Shown here: positions 61,207 through 64,000 of the stretch, in pieces
Position numbering within the stretch: the stretch's first letter is position 1
Layout of the letters: each line of letters begins with the position of its first letter
Assembly: GCF_009768885.1 (NCBI RefSeq)
Contig: NZ_WSQA01000015.1
Coordinates: 62,001-126,000 of the forward strand
Length of the DNA stretch: 64,000 bases
Source of the DNA: Sphingobacterium humi
GTDB lineage: Bacteria > Bacteroidota > Bacteroidia > Sphingobacteriales > Sphingobacteriaceae
Reading direction: 5' to 3'
Made by a program: the position numbers and the translations under genes
The notes under the pieces: generated by a model
What the model saw: the letters and a program-made list of their open reading frames with translations, nothing else
Database searches by the model: none
Told to the model about the DNA's origin: nothing

Positions 61207-61210
61207 TACC
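61173..61210. repeat. 38-bp IS1-end-like border repeat (copy B)
   Basis: Identical to 51465-51502 over all 38 bp. On the minus strand it starts GGTAATGTCTCCAAATTG, 12 nt after the stop codon of the 198-aa gene, and leads into truncated Rhs cassette 4. The sequences diverge immediately outside the 38 bp on both sides. Confidence 0.75.
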
Positions 61211-61222
61211 CCTTACCCACTG

Positions 61223-61819
61223 CTAATGCAAGTAACAGTATGCTTTTTGTTTCAATTTTATATCTTGATTTTCATTCCTTTCAAAAATGTACAAACAGGA
61301 TGAACCGTATGTTAACCCTTTCGAACAATTAACCTTAATAAGTAAATAATTTTTATATTCTATTATAGGAGATGTTTTTATGTACAAGTTATTCGTGCTT
61401 GCCTCTTTAATGATAACTTCATTATTCTTTTTGAATAATGTACATTTCTTTCTTTTCACAATCCTTTGTGTGTCATAATCAAACTGAATAATAAATCTAT
61501 TTTCTGGCAATGTTATACAATTAGGAATAGTGTTATGCCATATAAATAATTCGGATTTTTTATTACAAATGTTCTCTAATGAATCTAATTCCTCATTAGA
61601 GATAATATCGGATAGCTCGTGTTTTCTGTGCTCTAACTGAAATGCAAACAAGCTTCTAAGAGTTTTTTGCGATAAATATATAGAGTCACTTTCGTTTTTA
61701 TTTTCTGCAATTACAAATTCAATTACTTTATTCTCTAATATTCCACTTTGAGCATAGCTAATCTGTGTAAATATATTAATTTGAAGAATTAATAAACCTG
61801 ATAAAATTAATCTAATCAT
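61223..61819 (-). CDS. Exported putative immunity protein of a lost or orphan toxin
   Basis: A 198-aa protein with a signal peptide (MIRLILSGLLILQINIFTQISYA) and a mature part rich in charged residues and beta strands. It follows the orphan toxin-tip fragment (61893-62087) and a 24-codon frame (61812-61886, MKNKKKTNYWLIAGVTKF) that overlaps its start. It ends before border repeat B. It looks like the immunity gene of a cassette whose Rhs core has been deleted. No family recognised. Confidence 0.55.
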   Translation of the reverse strand: MIRLILSGLLILQINIFTQISYAQSGILENKVIEFVIAENKNESDSIYLSQKTLRSLFAFQLEHRKHELSDIISNEELDSLENICNKKSELFIWHNTIPNCITLPENRFIIQFDYDTQRIVKRKKCTLFKKNNEVIIKEASTNNLYIKTSPIIEYKNYLLIKVNCSKGLTYGSSCLYIFERNENQDIKLKQKAYCYLH

Positions 61820-61892
61820 AATTTTCTTTTTGAAATTTAGTTACCCCTGCAATCAGCCAATAGTTTGTCTTTTTTTTATTCTTCATGGTTAA

Positions 61893-62087
61893 TTATTTTT
61901 TCTGCTGGTCGCTGATTACTCTACCCGTACCCTGCTGACCTATACCTATTGCCGATTGGGTAGAAATGTAAAATATACTCCTTTCAGTAGGTGTATTTAA
62001 TAACGGTTTTAAGGGTTTCCATGTGGCATCACCTATTATTCCAAACCCAAAACCCACTGTCGCATCAATACCAACATTACCTACCAA
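61893..62087 (-). pseudogene. Orphan Rhs toxin-tip fragment
   Basis: A 64-codon stretch, with no ATG and an in-frame stop just upstream. It encodes the glycine-rich sequence VGIDATVGFGFGIIGDATWK and a basic C-terminus GRVISDQQKK. It resembles the glycine-rich tip ends of cassettes 2, 4 and 5 (VGVGFSLEY, IALGVGLTFKG). It is displaced from any Rhs core and sits between the lipoprotein gene and the 198-aa immunity-like gene, so it is probably a remnant of a cassette. The reading is a judgement by composition and length. Confidence 0.55.
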
Positions 62088-62430
62088 TTACAGATCCCCT
62101 TGAATAGACAACAACTTGCCTCTTATTACAATTCATCCCCATCACATAAAAACTATCGCCACGATACAGTGTATAAGTTATTTCACCATAGAACTTCACT
62201 ATACTATCACCAACTTGTGGAAGAATAGGAAATGAATGATAGTCAAATATTTTTATAGTCATTTTTGTCTTGTTTGACATTGCAGTCATGGCTCGATCAC
62301 CATATCTCTCATATAGAGAATCTATTTTTAAGTTACCTATTATTTCACTATTTGTAATAAACACACTCTCTTCACAATCAGTACATGACATAAACAATAC
62401 TGCAATAAACATTCCTAGTCTAAAATTCAT
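62077..62430 (-). CDS. Lipoprotein, putative immunity protein for Rhs cassette 5
   Basis: A 117-aa protein with a lipoprotein signal (MNFRLGMFIAVLFMSC, lipidated Cys about residue 16). The mature part is small and beta-rich and ends VVVYSRGSVIGR. It begins 2 nt after the Rhs cassette 5 stop, so it is coupled to that gene. As an outer- or inner-membrane lipoprotein it could block a toxin that acts on the envelope. Its last codons run into the orphan tip fragment. Confidence 0.62.
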   Translation of the reverse strand: MNFRLGMFIAVLFMSCTDCEESVFITNSEIIGNLKIDSLYERYGDRAMTAMSNKTKMTIKIFDYHSFPILPQVGDSIVKFYGEITYTLYRGDSFYVMGMNCNKRQVVVYSRGSVIGR

Positions 62431-62432
62431 AG

Positions 62433-64000
62433 TTACTTTGATTGATCATTTTTCTTAGTACCATAATATCCTGTTACATTTATTTTTTGATGTACTCCAA
62501 ACCCCTTCAATCCAAAACTTATAGAAAATATATTTAACATTCCATTGGGTTTCAAATTACTTCCAATAGATTGGCTATAACTAAAAGCTATGATGCCTAT
62601 TTGAACACTATTAACTAATGAAGGTCCATTAATATAATCTGTATTGAGAGTACGGTTATAATTATAAAAATCTAAGTTCAGAGAGCCTGATAATCCAGGA
62701 GTTGAGACCCCTGAACCAGCCCCTGCTCCAGTAAATACTCCTAAATTCTGATTTCTATCTGTATAAAAACCAACATTTCCTTCTCCAGAGGAAACAATAC
62801 CACTTGCTCCTCCTGATAAACTTACTCCAAAGCCATCTGATCCCTTTGCAGGCATATATCCCAATTCATGAGCGCGCTCGAAGGCATCGCTGTTTTTTGA
62901 ATCGTACATCCAGCACGTGTAACAATTTGAATTAGTGCTTGATACCGTCGTTTTTTGTAAAGCCTCTTTATAAGCAGCAATATTATCTAGCATTTCAGGA
63001 GTAACCTGAAATGTACCATATTTTGTATTATCAACTGTATTTCCTAATAATTCTTCTACTACACGAGTATTGTATATACCCGGAATTCGTTGTGCGGTAA
63101 CCACTACTTCACGTAGTGTGTAATCACCAATTTCCTTATCCCAAACAAGTCTAGTTGAGCCGCTTTGTATTGTTTGTGGTGGATCTTTTTCCTCCGGCTG
63201 CATCCCTGTACTGTCTTTCCAAACTACAGGATTACAAAATCCATAATTATAGCTGCTCCAAGTGGGCATCTCACTTTGCAGCATATCTACTGCTGTCCAT
63301 CTTGCAAGCCAACAGATGTACAAGCGTGCACCCATACTGTACAAACCTGATTCTTCGTCTCTTTCGCATGAGCAGTACTTAAAGCGTTTGAGGGATACTT
63401 CTGCTAAAGAACGTCCGCTTTGGAAAGAAGTACTTCCATAAGAAAAATACTCCTCATAGCTTATGATTGCTCCTGCATCGTCTAACTCTAAGGTAGCTGT
63501 ACCCAAATGATTGGAGTATTGGTAACGCAATAACTGTGCGGGTTCTGCGCCTGTTCCGGTAGTGCGTGTGTCTATCAGGGCGATTCTTCCGGTGTCATCA
63601 CTGATGTGTAATGTTTCTCTTTCTAAAGTTAAAGTAGAGCTTACAGACTTGCTGTACACTTCCCATTCACCTACGTACTTTCTTACTTCAGTGATGTTAC
63701 TGTTGGTATCAATGATGGTTTTACGTACTCTTTGCCCTGCATTGTCATACTGGTAATACGCCGTTCGGTTGGCATCTATCTCTACTTTCTCCAAACGGTT
63801 TTCAGCATTATACGTTAAGCTCTGTAAGTGGATAAAACCACTGACAATGTTTCCCCTGTTATCGTAAGTGTACGTTTCGGGTGTACCGCTTGTGCCTATT
63901 TTTGTGCTTTGTAATCTGTTGCTGTTGTTGGCTGTGGTATAATACCTTGTCCAGTTGCCTGTACCGCCTGCTACGGTATGCTGCATCGTTATAAAGTTAC
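62433..64000 (-). CDS. Rhs/YD-repeat toxin, cassette 5 (5' part outside window)
   Basis: The open frame runs to the right edge, so at least 522 codons of a longer gene are visible; length and N-terminus are unknown, and it may be the full-length Rhs of the array or another truncated copy. The YD-repeat core is nearly identical to that of cassettes 2 and 4 (YYQYDNAGQRVRKTI, SNITEVRKYVGEWEVY), ending SMGARLYICWLARWTAVDML (instead of the usual RRYYIPWLA). The tip (about the last 240 residues) starts with a VVTAQRIPG motif and contains glycine-rich strands such as SGGASGIVSSGEGNVGFYT. Confidence 0.78.
   Translation of the reverse strand, partial: NFITMQHTVAGGTGNWTRYYTTANNSNRLQSTKIGTSGTPETYTYDNRGNIVSGFIHLQSLTYNAENRLEKVEIDANRTAYYQYDNAGQRVRKTIIDTNSNITEVRKYVGEWEVYSKSVSSTLTLERETLHISDDTGRIALIDTRTTGTGAEPAQLLRYQYSNHLGTATLELDDAGAIISYEEYFSYGSTSFQSGRSLAEVSLKRFKYCSCERDEESGLYSMGARLYICWLARWTAVDMLQSEMPTWSSYNYGFCNPVVWKDSTGMQPEEKDPPQTIQSGSTRLVWDKEIGDYTLREVVVTAQRIPGIYNTRVVEELLGNTVDNTKYGTFQVTPEMLDNIAAYKEALQKTTVSSTNSNCYTCWMYDSKNSDAFERAHELGYMPAKGSDGFGVSLSGGASGIVSSGEGNVGFYTDRNQNLGVFTGAGAGSGVSTPGLSGSLNLDFYNYNRTLNTDYINGPSLVNSVQIGIIAFSYSQSIGSNLKPNGMLNIFSISFGLKGFGVHQKINVTGYYGTKKNDQSK

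Noticed and set aside
48447..64000. Repetitive blocks resembling a CRISPR or tandem repeat array
   Set aside because: The repetition is protein-level YD repeats and large homologous Rhs cores, not short evenly spaced DNA repeats with unique spacers.

Overview
The window looks like part of a Bacteroidota genome (Sphingobacteriales/Flavobacteriales-like). The evidence is a Bacteroidetes-type TraA-TraQ conjugation operon, MobA/B/C mobilization genes, a SusC/SusD outer-membrane pair with an ECF sigma/FecR switch, LytTR membrane regulators, and weak or absent Shine-Dalgarno sites before most genes. No rRNA, tRNA or CRISPR array was seen.

Layout. (1) 1-250: the start of a serine recombinase running off the left edge, plus a small overlapping ORF. 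(2) 397-10005, minus strand: the distal conjugation operon in the order traE, F, G, I, J, K, a small unknown gene, L, M, N, O, Q, ending in a T-tract terminator. (3) 10090-14925, plus strand and strikingly AT-rich: a four-gene cargo operon wedged into the tra region. It encodes a metallo-beta-lactamase-fold protein, a trypsin-like protease with an extra C-terminal domain, a small winged-helix-like protein and a Rad50/SMC-like ABC ATPase with a CxxC hook. It looks like an ABC three-component (ABC-3C) conflict system using the hydrolase/protease pair known from AVAST type 1, and is the best candidate for a little-described defence system here. (4) 15018-17658: a small gene flanked by two copies of the traD 3' tail and terminator, then traD, two DUF3408 paralogues and ParA-like traA. 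(5) 17659-22256: a control region with an oriT-like hairpin, then mobA, the mobB relaxase and the mobC coupling protein. (6) 22335-35517: hipBA toxin-antitoxin with a 41-bp palindromic operator, a giant methylase/helicase, DUF1896, an MT-A70 methylase, a histone H1-like gene, topoisomerase III, DUF3945 and small HTH genes. This is the usual accessory core of Bacteroidetes conjugative transposons.

(7) 35801-48179: an outer-membrane and regulatory island. Two paralogous modules, each a LytTR membrane regulator divergent from a 126-aa protein of unknown function, bracket an ECF sigma/FecR/SusC(STN)/SusD/TlpA-like operon and a DUF6520/MauE pair.

(8) 48447-64000, minus strand: an array of five Rhs/YD-repeat genes. 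At least four lack the long N-terminal part and carry different C-terminal tips; the fifth is cut by the window edge. Each is followed by a small membrane, secreted or lipoprotein gene that is probably its immunity gene. One toxin tip survives only as an orphan fragment. An IS1-family element and two isolated 38-bp IS1-like ends sit at the cassette borders, directly after immunity-gene stop codons, which suggests IS1-driven build-up of the array.

The conjugation genes would build a type IV secretion apparatus in the envelope. MobA/B/C would nick DNA and deliver it, while HipBA, the methylases and the ABC-3C-like operon would promote maintenance or protect the host. Whether the island at 35.8-64 kb belongs to the same mobile element cannot be decided, because no tyrosine integrase or att pair is visible.
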